Positions 41,889 through 50,920 of a stretch of 64,000 bases of DNA are shown here, piece by piece. The stretch spans positions 186,001-250,000 of the forward strand of contig NZ_VCIX01000091.1 of the NCBI RefSeq assembly GCF_006345825.1, written 5' to 3'. The notes beneath the pieces were generated by a model that had not been told where the DNA came from, did not search any database, and was given only the letters and a program-made list of their open reading frames with translations. Each line of letters starts with the position of its first letter. The first letter of the stretch is position 1. The DNA is from Paenibacillus paridis (GTDB lineage: Bacteria > Bacillota > Bacilli > Paenibacillales > Paenibacillaceae). Both the position numbers and the translations under genes were made by a program.

Positions 41889-42401
41889 TTAGGATGCAGC
41901 TCTCAACCATTGGAGCAGCCGCGCTTGTGATTCACCGTGAAAGACACCCCGCAGTACTTGGTTTTTGGTTACAATTTCCAGCTCCAGCTGATCTCCTGTA
42001 CGAACAGGGCTGGCTTTCATGCTATGCTTCACAACGGCTTCCCATGGAATGAGCATGTTGTTATAATAAACCCCCTCGCTCCCAACGGAAAAAACCATTT
42101 TATCCTTCTTAACGATGGTGATTAGGAAAAAAAGGTACATATAAGCATACCAGTGCTGGTGAATCCAGTTGTTGTACCCAAGCAGAAATAATGCCCAGAA
42201 GAGAGTCATGGCGGCTGCGTAGACAAATATTGTGGCAACAATGATTTTATTGTGCGAAAGAATTGCGGCGCTATAGATTTGAATGTTGTTTTTGGCTTTT
42301 TTGATTAAACGAAATTGGACGAACTCGTTGTAGAGGAACCATACCAATATTCCTGAGCAGATTAGATTTATGATTAAAAAAATCATACTTAAAAAAGTCA
42401 A
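41889..42401 (-). CDS. Membrane protein with C-terminal PH-like domain (hypothetical)
   Basis: About 170 residues. Three hydrophobic segments (~3-25, ~53-80, ~85-97) precede a soluble C-terminal part (FSVGSEGVYYNNMLIPWEAV ...) with the strand pattern of small PH-like or DUF5673-type domains (tentative). The frame opens at ATG 42422, but CAAGGAG lies inside that stretch and TTG 42401, seven bases downstream, is the likelier start. Function unknown. Confidence 0.65.
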   Translation of the reverse strand: MTFLSMIFLIINLICSGILVWFLYNEFVQFRLIKKAKNNIQIYSAAILSHNKIIVATIFVYAAAMTLFWALFLLGYNNWIHQHWYAYMYLFFLITIVKKDKMVFSVGSEGVYYNNMLIPWEAVVKHSMKASPVRTGDQLELEIVTKNQVLRGVFHGESQARLLQWLRAAS

Positions 42402-42537
42402 ACGTCCCACTCCTTGTTTCATTCATAGTTAAATTATTTTTACGGGAGAATTACCCCCTTTATTTTATCATAAATGTTAATTATTACGTTAGATATTCTG
42501 AAACTTGTTTCACTTTGATGCTTGAGTCGTATAAAGC

Positions 42538-42735
42538 TGAATCAACTGGAAATCTTCCCTCTAAATGAGACGAATATGGATGTTTTGGATCATTTATAAG
42601 GAATTTCTCCCTTTAATATCAAAGAAACAGCCTAAATTGGCGCAAAGCGGCTAGATTAACAGGATAAATTCCATCTATCTCCTCTACTATGCGAATAGGG
42701 CTATTTTAGCGGGATAAATTCCTTCTATATACATT
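42538..42735 (-). repeat. Dyad-symmetric repeat element, copy 2 (inverted)
   Basis: Cores at 42548-42559 (+), 42600-42611 (+), 42661-42672 (-) and 42711-42722 (-), spacings 52, 61 and 50 bp. Read on the minus strand it matches copy 1 unit by unit; for example TCCTGTTAATCTAG is the second unit in both and CCCGCTAAAAT the first. Confidence 0.85.
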
Positions 42736-42820
42736 GAACTTAAGTTTTCATTTTGGTCGCTGCGAGAGTAGCTTATTCTTTTTCGATTACTTCAGTAATG
42801 ACCAAACAGCCGAATCTAAT

Positions 42821-42835
42821 TGATAGTCATTCTCA
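42821..42835 (+). promoter_or_regulatory. Fur box upstream of the AraC/PBP regulator
   Basis: TGATAGT-C-ATTCTCA matches the 7-1-7 Fur consensus (TGATAAT-N-ATTATCA) at 12 of 14 positions. Confidence 0.75.
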
Positions 42836-42920
42836 TTGTTGTTATACTGAAGGGACCGGAAAAACAAAGCTACGGTTTATATTGAGATAAGTATAGCAAA
42901 GCAAGCTTAGGGGGTGCATC

Positions 42921-44123
42921 ATGGAACACAGCGAAAAGGTGTCAGAGGAAGAGGGACGAAGGCAGCCAAGGACGGATCTGCGGGAAATCCGCCGTTTTAT
43001 GGAGCAGCATTTCGATGAGCCGCTTTCTGTGGAACAGCTTGCCGCGATGGCTAATATCAGCCCCAAGTATTTTGTGGATTTGTTCAAAAAAAGCTACGGG
43101 CATAGCGCAATTGATTTTTTGACGGATTTGCGCATTAACCGGGCCAAGCGATATTTAATCGAGACGGAATACCGGCTTCGTGAAATTGCCCAAAAGGTGG
43201 GCTATAGCGATGAGTTTTATTTTAGCCGCAAATTCAAGAAAGAGGTCGGCATATCGCCATCCGCTTTCGTGAAGCATCCGAGACATCGCATTGCGGCTTG
43301 CTCTCCTTCAATGATTGGCCAACTGCTCGCTTTAAACCTCATTCCGATTGCCGCGCCGCTCGATTCCAAGTGGACGCCTTATTACTACAATGTGTACCAG
43401 ATGAAAATAAAGGTTCACATGCGTTATGGAGATACGCAGCAGCCGGAGGAGTTAACAAAGCTGATTAAGGCCCGTCCCGATGCCATCATCGGCTCGGAGT
43501 ATATGCCGGACGGTGAAAAACAAAAGCTCGCAAGCATAGCGCCGTCATTATTTGTTGCTGGCAGACAGGCGGGATGGCGGGATCAGCTCCGCCAGATTGC
43601 ATCGTTTGTGGGGCGCGAGAAGCAGGCGGAGGCTTGGATTAGCGGGTATGACCGAAAGCTGGAGAATGCTCGGTCCCAAATGCAGCAGGCCATCGGAACG
43701 GAATCCTTTATCGTGCTCCGTGTGTATGGGAAAAGCGTCCATGCGTATAGCAATCAAGCGATCCAAGAGGTACTGTATCGGGATTTGCAGCTTACGCCCG
43801 CCTATGCGCTGGAATCATTGTATAATCATGTGTTAACGCTGGAACAGCTGAACAAGCTTGATCCCGACCGGCTGCTTATCTTAGTTTGCCCTGAGGTCGA
43901 ATCGCGGGCGTATTGGCTATCGCTTCAACATGATCAGGCATGGCGATCGCTCAAAGCGTTCCAAAGAAATAATTTCTATCTTGTGCCGTCCGATCCATGG
44001 TGCGAATACTCGGCTGTGGCTGCCAATCGGATGCTGGACGAGATGCTGCTGCTGTTAACCGGACATTGTCCAAAGGAAAGTATGGATAAAATCCATGGAG
44101 ACTCTGTCGAACAACCTTTATAA
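42921..44123 (+). CDS. AraC-type regulator with siderophore-binding domain (Btr-like)
   Basis: A 400-residue fusion. Residues ~20-115 are an AraC DNA-binding domain (EQLAAMANISPKYFVDLFKK, IAQKVGYSDEFYFSRKFKKE). Residues ~130-390 are a FecB/FeuA-like periplasmic-binding domain (GQLLALNLIPIAAP, RPDAIIGSEY, FYLVPSDPWCEYSAVAANRMLDE). This is the layout of B. subtilis Btr (YbbB) with the order of domains reversed to N-terminal HTH; it senses ferri-siderophore in the cytoplasm and activates uptake genes. A Fur box lies upstream. Confidence 0.88.
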   Translation: MEHSEKVSEEEGRRQPRTDLREIRRFMEQHFDEPLSVEQLAAMANISPKYFVDLFKKSYGHSAIDFLTDLRINRAKRYLIETEYRLREIAQKVGYSDEFYFSRKFKKEVGISPSAFVKHPRHRIAACSPSMIGQLLALNLIPIAAPLDSKWTPYYYNVYQMKIKVHMRYGDTQQPEELTKLIKARPDAIIGSEYMPDGEKQKLASIAPSLFVAGRQAGWRDQLRQIASFVGREKQAEAWISGYDRKLENARSQMQQAIGTESFIVLRVYGKSVHAYSNQAIQEVLYRDLQLTPAYALESLYNHVLTLEQLNKLDPDRLLILVCPEVESRAYWLSLQHDQAWRSLKAFQRNNFYLVPSDPWCEYSAVAANRMLDEMLLLLTGHCPKESMDKIHGDSVEQPL

Positions 44124-44133
44124 TCTTCCTAAA

Positions 44134-44148
44134 TGAGAATTATTATCA
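44134..44148 (+). promoter_or_regulatory. Fur box upstream of the siderophore-binding protein gene
   Basis: TGAGAAT-T-ATTATCA matches the 7-1-7 consensus with one mismatch and lies immediately before the AGGAGGAG ribosome site. Confidence 0.85.
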
Positions 44149-44164
44149 CAGGAGGAGATTTATC

Positions 44165-45190
44165 ATGCTTCAACGTTTTCATCTAGCTTTAAAATCAATC
44201 AAAACCAGCGGGCTTACGCTGTTGATTGTTATGATGGCTGTCAGCTTGCTGGCTGCCTGCGGCTCCAAGGATCAAAATACGGCTGAACCGAGCCAAGAGG
44301 CGGCTGCTCCGGCGCAAACCGAAGCTCCGGAAACGACGGAAGCTGCGGAGGGGCCTTCAACCAGAACCGTTACGGATGAGCTTGACCATGAGTTAACGAT
44401 TCCATCCAAACCACTGAAGGTATTTGCGCCATATATGGAGGATTCGCTGCTAAGCCTTGGTGTATTGCCGGTCGCGCAGTGGGCGGATGGCGAGAACGGC
44501 CAGCCATATTTGCAGGATCAGCTAGCGGATGTACCGAAGGCTAATTTTGTTGGCGGAACGCCTCCTTCCCCCGAGGTGGTTATGGATTTCGAGCCGGACT
44601 TGATTATATTGCACACTGCGTTTTACGCGGAAAATGGAGTTTACGAGAAATATTCGAAAATCGCGCCTACCTATGTATTCAAAAACGCTGCGGGCGACTT
44701 GCAGAGCTCGATAACCAAGCTCGGAGAGCTGCTAGGCAAAACAGACGAAGCCGAGCAGGCTCTGAGTGCTTATGATCAAAAGAAAGAAGAGGCCAAGGCC
44801 AAGCTTGCCCCTGTAATTGAAGGAAAAAAGGCAGCGCTCATTAACTTCAATGGGAAGGGCATGTACCTGATCGGCGGCAATTATTTTGGCGGATACGTAC
44901 TCTCGCATGAGCTTGGCATCGGCAAGAGCAAGCTGGTTGAAACGGTAAATAGCGTGGATGCGTCACCGGAGATTTTGCCGGAGCTGGATGCTGATTTCAT
45001 ATTCACGATTAATTACAAAGGTACAGGTACCGCGAATATTAAGACGCTGACGGATAATGGCATTTGGAAAAGCATGCCTGCCGCTAAGAATGGTTATGTG
45101 TACGAAGTTAGCGACCAATATTGGACGGGTGGCGGTCTGATTGCTTATGGGAAAATCATTGATGATGTAGTCCGACTGCTCGCCCCATGA
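44165..45190 (+). CDS. Fe3+-siderophore ABC transporter substrate-binding lipoprotein (FeuA-like)
   Basis: A 341-residue lipoprotein with signal ending LLAACGSK, an Ala/Glu/Pro/Thr linker (~40-65), and a helical-backbone binding fold of the FecB type (SLGVLPVAQWADGENG, FEPDLIILHT, YVYEVSDQYWTGGGLIAYGKII). It captures a ferric siderophore outside the cell. Fur regulation is indicated by the box at 44134. The esterase gene overlaps its stop by 4 nt. No permease or ATPase gene follows. Confidence 0.92.
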   Translation: MLQRFHLALKSIKTSGLTLLIVMMAVSLLAACGSKDQNTAEPSQEAAAPAQTEAPETTEAAEGPSTRTVTDELDHELTIPSKPLKVFAPYMEDSLLSLGVLPVAQWADGENGQPYLQDQLADVPKANFVGGTPPSPEVVMDFEPDLIILHTAFYAENGVYEKYSKIAPTYVFKNAAGDLQSSITKLGELLGKTDEAEQALSAYDQKKEEAKAKLAPVIEGKKAALINFNGKGMYLIGGNYFGGYVLSHELGIGKSKLVETVNSVDASPEILPELDADFIFTINYKGTGTANIKTLTDNGIWKSMPAAKNGYVYEVSDQYWTGGGLIAYGKIIDDVVRLLAP

Positions 45191-46002
45191 CGAATGACCT
45201 CACATCGACCCGCACAGTAGCTGGAAGTCTGGTAAGGGTTCAGTATTCAAAGCATAGGCAGCTCGAATATCGGATTATGCTAGCGATCCCGAAAGAGGCT
45301 CCGCCCAAGGACGGTTATCCGATTATTTACGCTTTGGATGGGGATGCAGTATTTGATACCATAGCGGAGGCTGCGCGTTTGCAAACGCGCAAGCCGCATG
45401 GCTATGATCCTGTCATCGTGGTAGGCATTGGTTATCCATCGGGTGAACCCTTTGATATGACCCGTCGCTGTTATGATTTCACGATGCCTGCACATGCCGA
45501 AAATCTGCCTGCCCGTCCGAATGGGCTAGATTGGCCGGAGAGCGGAGGGGCCGATCGCTTTCTAGCGTTTATAGAATCGGAGCTGAAGCCGGAAATCGAG
45601 AAAGCATACCCGGTTGATCAGGGGCGGCAAGCGATTTTTGGGCATTCCTTGGGAGGATTGTTCGTCCTGCACGCCTTGTTCAGCCGTCCGCAGTCCTTTC
45701 AGCATTTTGTGGCAGGAAGCCCATCTATTTGGTGGAACAAACATGCGGTGCTGGAGGAGCAACAGGAGTTCGAAGCTTTCGTCCATCAAGGAGGCGAGCT
45801 GCCGCGACTGCTGATTACCATAGGGGCGGAGGAGCTGCCGGATATGGTTAAGGACTCCGAGCAGCTCGCGGAAAGCTTGAAGCCGCTTGGCGAAAAGGGG
45901 TTTCATTCCGCTATCGCGAAGTTCCCCGAAGAGGGCCACGTAAGCGTGCTTCCGGCAGCGATCAGCCGGTTATTGAAATTCGCATTGTCGAAAGGGTGCT
46001 AG
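45187..46002 (+). CDS. Siderophore esterase-like alpha/beta hydrolase (BesA-like)
   Basis: A 271-residue alpha/beta hydrolase of the esterase D / YbbA group. The nucleophile elbow is GHSLGG, with YPIIYALDGDAVFDT early and GHVSVLPAAI carrying the catalytic His. The ATG overlaps the binding-protein stop (ATGA). B. subtilis BesA (YbbA) hydrolyses ferri-bacillibactin to free iron; the gene order btr-feuA-besA is matched here apart from the missing permeases. Substrate is inferred from context. Confidence 0.88.
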   Translation: MTNDLTSTRTVAGSLVRVQYSKHRQLEYRIMLAIPKEAPPKDGYPIIYALDGDAVFDTIAEAARLQTRKPHGYDPVIVVGIGYPSGEPFDMTRRCYDFTMPAHAENLPARPNGLDWPESGGADRFLAFIESELKPEIEKAYPVDQGRQAIFGHSLGGLFVLHALFSRPQSFQHFVAGSPSIWWNKHAVLEEQQEFEAFVHQGGELPRLLITIGAEELPDMVKDSEQLAESLKPLGEKGFHSAIAKFPEEGHVSVLPAAISRLLKFALSKGC

Positions 46003-46050
46003 CGCATTCGTAATCGCTAATGTTGTACATTTTTTTGAGCTCAGCAGATG

Positions 46051-46102
46051 AAAAAGGACCGCCTTCTAGCTAAGAAAAATTAGCGGAAGACCGGTCCTTT
46101 TA
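46051..46102 (+). terminator. Intrinsic terminator
   Basis: AAAAGGACCG/CGGTCCTTTT stem with an inner CTTC/GAAG and TAGC-type pairing, then T. Confidence 0.8.
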
Positions 46103-46177
46103 TATTCCTCCGTCAAAGCTATTTCAACGTCTAAAGGACGCGGAAGGCTTCTTTCGCAGCTGCACCAAAAGCGCCGC

Positions 46178-46723
46178 TTAAAGCACATTCAAATGAGGAA
46201 TGACGAGCCCGCCATAGGCAAAAGCGATGACAATCACAATCGCGGGGTGTATTTTGCGGAATTGCATCGCCCAGAATGCGACGGCCGCAATGATCAGCGA
46301 CTGGATCATGCCGATCGATTCCATGGAGCTCTCCGCCATTTGCCAGGTGAGCAGCAGCATCATGATGGCAATGACCGGCTGCACCAGTAGGGTCATGCCT
46401 TTCACTACCGGCGATTGCCGATGCTTTTGCAGCACTTTGAGCAGCAGGATAAGCGCAACAGCCGAAGGCACGATTGTTGCGGCCAAGGCAGCAATGATGC
46501 CAACCCAGCCTCCGACGTCGTAGCCGACAAAAGCGGCGATTTTCGTTGCGATCGGACCAGGCAGCGCATTGCCCAAGGCTAAAATATTGGAGAACTCAAC
46601 CGGCGTTGTCCATTCATGGTTCGTTACAATTTCCCGGTACATCAGTGGAATCGAGGCGGGGCCGCCGCCATAACCAAGCACATTGGCAATAAAAAAACCG
46701 ATAATTAAATTAATCCAATCCAC
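46178..46723 (-). CDS. Chromate transporter family protein (half ChrA), second of pair
   Basis: A 181-residue short-chain CHR protein with about six helices. The signature GYGGGPASIPLM and LALGNALPGPIATKIAAFVGY is intact. GTG 46723 follows AAGGAGGG and overlaps the first half-gene by 14 nt. Short CHR proteins work as pairs with opposite topology. Chromate export is the known activity of some members; here the physiological substrate is open. Confidence 0.9.
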   Translation of the reverse strand: MDWINLIIGFFIANVLGYGGGPASIPLMYREIVTNHEWTTPVEFSNILALGNALPGPIATKIAAFVGYDVGGWVGIIAALAATIVPSAVALILLLKVLQKHRQSPVVKGMTLLVQPVIAIMMLLLTWQMAESSMESIGMIQSLIIAAVAFWAMQFRKIHPAIVIVIAFAYGGLVIPHLNVL

Positions 46724-47345
46724 GAGTCACGCCCTCCTTCTGCTGTACGTCACGCAGCTTTTTTTTCTCTTTTCTTCGCTGAAGGGCAGCGACCGTCCGT
46801 AAATGAAAGGCACCATAACCGAGAAATAAAAGAATGACAATCGCGGGATGAAGCTTGATGCCCTGCAATAAACCGAAAGCAAGCGCGAAAAATCCGATGC
46901 CGATATATTTGCCAAGTCCTTTGACGGCTTTTTCGCCAAATTCATAGGCCATCATGCCGAGCATGACGGCAATAACGGGCGTCACGGCACCGATCATTCC
47001 TTGGATGAAAGCAGCGCTGCTCAAATATTGGACAAAGCTCAGCAGCAAAATCATCGCAAGGCCGGAAGGGACGATATGGGCAAGGACTGCTACGATGGCC
47101 CCGATTGTGCCTTTCTCTTTGTACCCCAGGTAAGCTGCCATCTTTGTGGCAATCGGACCTGGCAGGGCATTCGCTAGCGCTAATATTTCGCCAAACTCTT
47201 CGTCATCAATCCACTTGTAATTGGTGACAGCCTCGTAACGGATAAGAGGAATAACCGAAGGCCCGCCGCCATAGCCAATAATCCCCGTCTTGATCATGGC
47301 CCATGACAGCTGCATGTAGCGGTTGTTCATTCGTTTGCTCGCCAT
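46710..47345 (-). CDS. Chromate transporter family protein (half ChrA), first of pair
   Basis: A 211-residue short-chain CHR protein with signature GYGGGPSVIPLIRYEAV and LALANALPGPIATKMAAYLGY. Its C-terminal tail is highly basic (RRKEKKKLRD). It starts 3 nt after the Lrp-type regulator's stop codon, so regulator and both halves form one operon. Confidence 0.9.
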   Translation of the reverse strand: MASKRMNNRYMQLSWAMIKTGIIGYGGGPSVIPLIRYEAVTNYKWIDDEEFGEILALANALPGPIATKMAAYLGYKEKGTIGAIVAVLAHIVPSGLAMILLLSFVQYLSSAAFIQGMIGAVTPVIAVMLGMMAYEFGEKAVKGLGKYIGIGFFALAFGLLQGIKLHPAIVILLFLGYGAFHLRTVAALQRRKEKKKLRDVQQKEGVTRGLD

Positions 47346-47348
47346 TTT

Positions 47349-47831
47349 TTACAGCCTCATTCCCATACGGCTCTTATACCGGTTGATCAGCACCTGGCAG
47401 TCGACGCTCATAATGCCAGGCAGCTTATAGAGCTTCTCCTTCAGAAAATGCTCCATCTCCTGATTGTTGCGGAACAATCCATGCATATGCAGCTTGCTTG
47501 GCCCGGTCATGTGATAAAGGCTGGTGACGAACGGCTCTGTTGACAGCTGATCGGCTACGTCGTGCAGATGCTTTGGCTCCACCTCTACGTTGAAAAAGGC
47601 GGATACGTTAATGCCGATGCGCTCGGGATTAATGACGGCTGTGAAGCGTTCAATGACGCCGCCATCCATCAGAGCATTGATCCGGGATTGAACCGCAACG
47701 CGCGATAATCCGATTTCTTTTGCTAAATCCGTGTAAGAAATTCTCCCATTAATATTGAGTTCGGCTATGATTTTACGATCAATATCATCGATTTCAATGG
47801 TTGTGGGCTCATCTATTGGTTTCGATTGCAC
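47349..47831 (-). CDS. Lrp/AsnC family transcriptional regulator
   Basis: A 160-residue regulator: AsnC-type HTH (~15-75; [39 protein letters not shown]) and RAM effector domain (~85-150). GTG 47831 has GGAG about 11 nt upstream. It leads the lrp-chrA-chrA operon and is divergent from the gamma-glutamyltransferase gene; the AT-rich 256-bp region between them is the likely shared control site. Confidence 0.92.
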   Translation of the reverse strand: MQSKPIDEPTTIEIDDIDRKIIAELNINGRISYTDLAKEIGLSRVAVQSRINALMDGGVIERFTAVINPERIGINVSAFFNVEVEPKHLHDVADQLSTEPFVTSLYHMTGPSKLHMHGLFRNNQEMEHFLKEKLYKLPGIMSVDCQVLINRYKSRMGMRL

Positions 47832-48087
47832 CGTGTATCAGCTCCAATTCTGTTTCGCTTTATTTCAAGGTGTATTGTAATATGACATTTCAATTACCAT
47901 ATGTATAAATATATACACATTAACATACGTTTTCAATACAATAAATTAATTTTGATTACATTTTAGTTGCCTATCAACCGGGAAGATGGTATTTTAAATT
48001 CATATAAAATGTCAAGTTATCTAACACAACAAATGAACTTATATCGTATTTTAAGAGTAGTGAACTATTATTTGGGGAGTGGTAGTC

Positions 48088-49668
48088 GTGAATCAGTCTG
48101 TCATTGGTACAAAAGCAATGATTGTAAGTCCTCATTATTTGGCAACTGCGGCGGGAGCCCGGATGCTGGAGCAAGGCGGCAATGCATTCGATGCCGCTGT
48201 TGCTGTCAGCGCGTGTCTTGCTGTCGTATATCCGCATATGACGAGCCTTGGCGGAGATTCCTTCTGGCTCACCTATGAGCAGTCGGAGGGCAAGGTGCGT
48301 GGTTATAATGCAAGCGGACGGTCAGGTTATAACGCGAGCATAGGCTCCTACGCAGGAATGACGGCGATTCCGAACCGGGGCATCGGCAGCATTGTGACCG
48401 TACCTGGCATGGTGGACGGCTGGGACGCGGTTCACCGCGAATATGGCCGGCTGTCTTGGGCGCAGGTACTCGCTCCAGCCATCGATTATGCGGAAAATGG
48501 TTTTCCGATGTCGAAGGATCAATACCATAACACGGTACACAACGAAGCGGTGCTGGCGAGAACGCTGGAGACGGCGGACATTTATTTGCCTGGTGGGCAA
48601 ATTGTGAAGCCTGGCGAGCGATTCAGGCAGCCAGCACTGGCTAAGACGCTGCGCCGCTTGGCTGAGTTTGGGCGCGATGAGTTTTATAAAGGGGGAACAG
48701 CTAAGGAAATGACAAGCTTTCTAGGCAAGCATAATGGGCTGTTAACGGAGGATGACCTTGCTGACCATCATGGCGATTGGGTAACGCCCATCGAGGGCAC
48801 TTACCGTGGCTATACTCTTCATCAAATGCCTCCTAACTCGCAAGGCTTTTCTGCGATTATGGCGCTTCATATCCTCGAACAGTTCAAGCTTGGCGACATT
48901 GAGCATGGCTCGCATGATTATTATCAGCTGTGTGTAGAATCGCTTAAGCTTAGCTTCCGTGACCGGAACCGATATTTATCGGATCCCGCTTTTACAAACG
49001 TGCCGCTGGAGCGGCTGCTGGACAAAGGCTACGCGGCTAATCTGGCAGCATCGATTGAGCTGCACCGTGCCTCGACGGAACAATCGGAGGTGCTTGGCAG
49101 CGATACCGCTTATGCAGCCGTGGTTGATGAGGAGGGGAATTCCGTTTCGTTTATCCAGAGTCTTTATTTTGAATTTGGATCGGGCGTTGTCGCTGGCGGC
49201 ACAGGCATACTTCTGCAAAACCGCGGCTCGTTCTTTTCACTGGACCCGAATCATGTCAACAGCTTGAAGCCGGCTAAGCGGACCTTTCATACGTTAATGC
49301 CGGCGATGGCTACCCGCGGAGGAAAGCCGGCAGTGCTTTACGGTACACAGGGCGGAGAAGGGCAGCCGCAAACGCAAACGGCTATCTTCACCCGCATGAT
49401 CGACTACGGCTTGGACCCGCAGCAAGCGATTAATGAACCGCGGTGGGTCTGGGGCCGAACTTGGGGAGAGCCTACGCAGGAGCTGAAGGTAGAAGGCCGC
49501 GTGCCATCTGCGGTACTGGAATCTTTGGCGCAGGCAGGCCATGTCGTGAAGAGGGTCAAAGATTTTGACGGCATTATGGGGCACGCCCACGCGATCAAAC
49601 GGGATGAACAAGGCTTTCTTCAGGGCGGATCGGATCCGCGATGCGACGGAGCGGCTATCGGTTGGTAG
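48088..49668 (+). CDS. Gamma-glutamyltransferase family protein
   Basis: A 526-residue Ntn-hydrolase precursor. AAGARMLEQGGNAFDAAVAV and PHMTSLGGDSFWL are the large-subunit signatures; Thr in GSDTAYAAVVDEEGNSVSF is the expected autoprocessing nucleophile, and GSGVVAGGTGILLQNRG is the oxyanion region. No signal peptide is present, so it is cytoplasmic, unlike secreted GGT. GTG 48088 lies nine bases after GGGGAG; GTG 48079 overlaps the site. It leads an operon with an amidase and an FAH-family gene. Confidence 0.93.
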   Translation: MNQSVIGTKAMIVSPHYLATAAGARMLEQGGNAFDAAVAVSACLAVVYPHMTSLGGDSFWLTYEQSEGKVRGYNASGRSGYNASIGSYAGMTAIPNRGIGSIVTVPGMVDGWDAVHREYGRLSWAQVLAPAIDYAENGFPMSKDQYHNTVHNEAVLARTLETADIYLPGGQIVKPGERFRQPALAKTLRRLAEFGRDEFYKGGTAKEMTSFLGKHNGLLTEDDLADHHGDWVTPIEGTYRGYTLHQMPPNSQGFSAIMALHILEQFKLGDIEHGSHDYYQLCVESLKLSFRDRNRYLSDPAFTNVPLERLLDKGYAANLAASIELHRASTEQSEVLGSDTAYAAVVDEEGNSVSFIQSLYFEFGSGVVAGGTGILLQNRGSFFSLDPNHVNSLKPAKRTFHTLMPAMATRGGKPAVLYGTQGGEGQPQTQTAIFTRMIDYGLDPQQAINEPRWVWGRTWGEPTQELKVEGRVPSAVLESLAQAGHVVKRVKDFDGIMGHAHAIKRDEQGFLQGGSDPRCDGAAIGW

Positions 49669-49707
49669 ACAGCTAGGTAGAAAAAGAGATTCGGAGGCAG
49701 GATAGGG

Positions 49708-50907
49708 ATGGATAAAAGCTGGAAGGCATATGCCAATGAAAAGGTCGTCTTTGAGCCGCTAGCAGAGGGAAGCCTAAGCGGCAAAACGTTTGCGGTTAAG
49801 GATGTTTTTGATATTGCCGGGCATACGCCGGGAGCTGGAAATCCGGATTGGCTGCGGACACACGAGCCGTCGGCCCGCCATGCTGATGTTATAAACAGGC
49901 TGCTCAGCAGCGGGGCGAGGCTTGCGGGAACGACGATCACAGATGAGATCATGTACAGCATTAATGGCGAGAATGCCCATTATGGAACGCCGATGAACCC
50001 GAAAGCGCCGGGGCGCATACCCGGAGGTTCTTCTAGCGGGTCTGCAGTGGCTGTATCTGCCGGACTCGCGGATTTTGCAATTGGTACCGATACCGGAGGC
50101 TCCGTACGCGTGCCATCCGCCTATTGCGGCATTTACGGCATCCGGCCTACACATGGGGCAGTGGCAGCGGGCGGGCTTATACCGCTTGCGCCAAGCTTTG
50201 ACACGGTAGGCTGGATGGCGCAAGACGCAATAACGCTTTTGGACGTGGGGCGTGTGCTGCTGGAGCAGGATTCCGCCAACAGTGAAAAACCATTTTCGAA
50301 GCTGCTGCATGCTCAAGATCTATGGTCCTTGGTTGACGAACACTCGTCTGCTGCTGTGGTACCATATCTCCAAGCTATAAATGAGCTTTTTGAGCAGAAA
50401 GAGGATGTTTTGGTTTCTGCTGATGGCCTGCGGGACTGGATGAACGCCTTCCGCACTATCCAAGGCATCGAAATTTGGAATGAGCATCGGGATTGGATTA
50501 CACGCGTGAAGCCTGCTTTTGGGCAAGGAATCGCCGAGCGATTTGCCTGGGCAAGTACACTGAAGAAGGAAGAGCATTCGGAGGCGTACCTATTACGGGA
50601 GTCGGTACGTGTAAAGATGGAAGAATGGCTAGGAGAGGATACGCTCCTTGTTGTGCCGACGGTACCTGCAATTGCTCCGCTTCTGAACATGACGGGCGCG
50701 GAGGTGGAGCGGCGGCGCGTGCAAACGCTCGAAATGAGCTGTGTGGCTGGGCTTGCCGGCTTGCCTCAGGTGACGGTTCCTATTAAGGGGGAGCTGGGGT
50801 GTCCGATTGGAATCTCTTTCATTGCGGGCCGCAATCAGGATATGCGTTTGCTGGAATGGGTTGCGAGTGGCGCAGTAACAAATATGAAGCAGCTTAACCT
50901 AGGATAA
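49708..50907 (+). CDS. Amidase signature family protein
   Basis: A 399-residue amidase. The Lys of AVKDVFDIAG, cis-Ser in GGSSSGSAVAVSAG and nucleophile Ser in TDTGGSVRVPSAYCG form the Ser-cisSer-Lys triad. It hydrolyses a carboxamide to acid plus ammonia. It follows the GGT-family gene by 39 nt and precedes the FAH-family gene by 13 nt, suggesting stepwise degradation of an amide-containing compound (inference). Confidence 0.93.
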   Translation: MDKSWKAYANEKVVFEPLAEGSLSGKTFAVKDVFDIAGHTPGAGNPDWLRTHEPSARHADVINRLLSSGARLAGTTITDEIMYSINGENAHYGTPMNPKAPGRIPGGSSSGSAVAVSAGLADFAIGTDTGGSVRVPSAYCGIYGIRPTHGAVAAGGLIPLAPSFDTVGWMAQDAITLLDVGRVLLEQDSANSEKPFSKLLHAQDLWSLVDEHSSAAVVPYLQAINELFEQKEDVLVSADGLRDWMNAFRTIQGIEIWNEHRDWITRVKPAFGQGIAERFAWASTLKKEEHSEAYLLRESVRVKMEEWLGEDTLLVVPTVPAIAPLLNMTGAEVERRRVQTLEMSCVAGLAGLPQVTVPIKGELGCPIGISFIAGRNQDMRLLEWVASGAVTNMKQLNLG

Positions 50908-50920
50908 GGAGCGTACCGGG

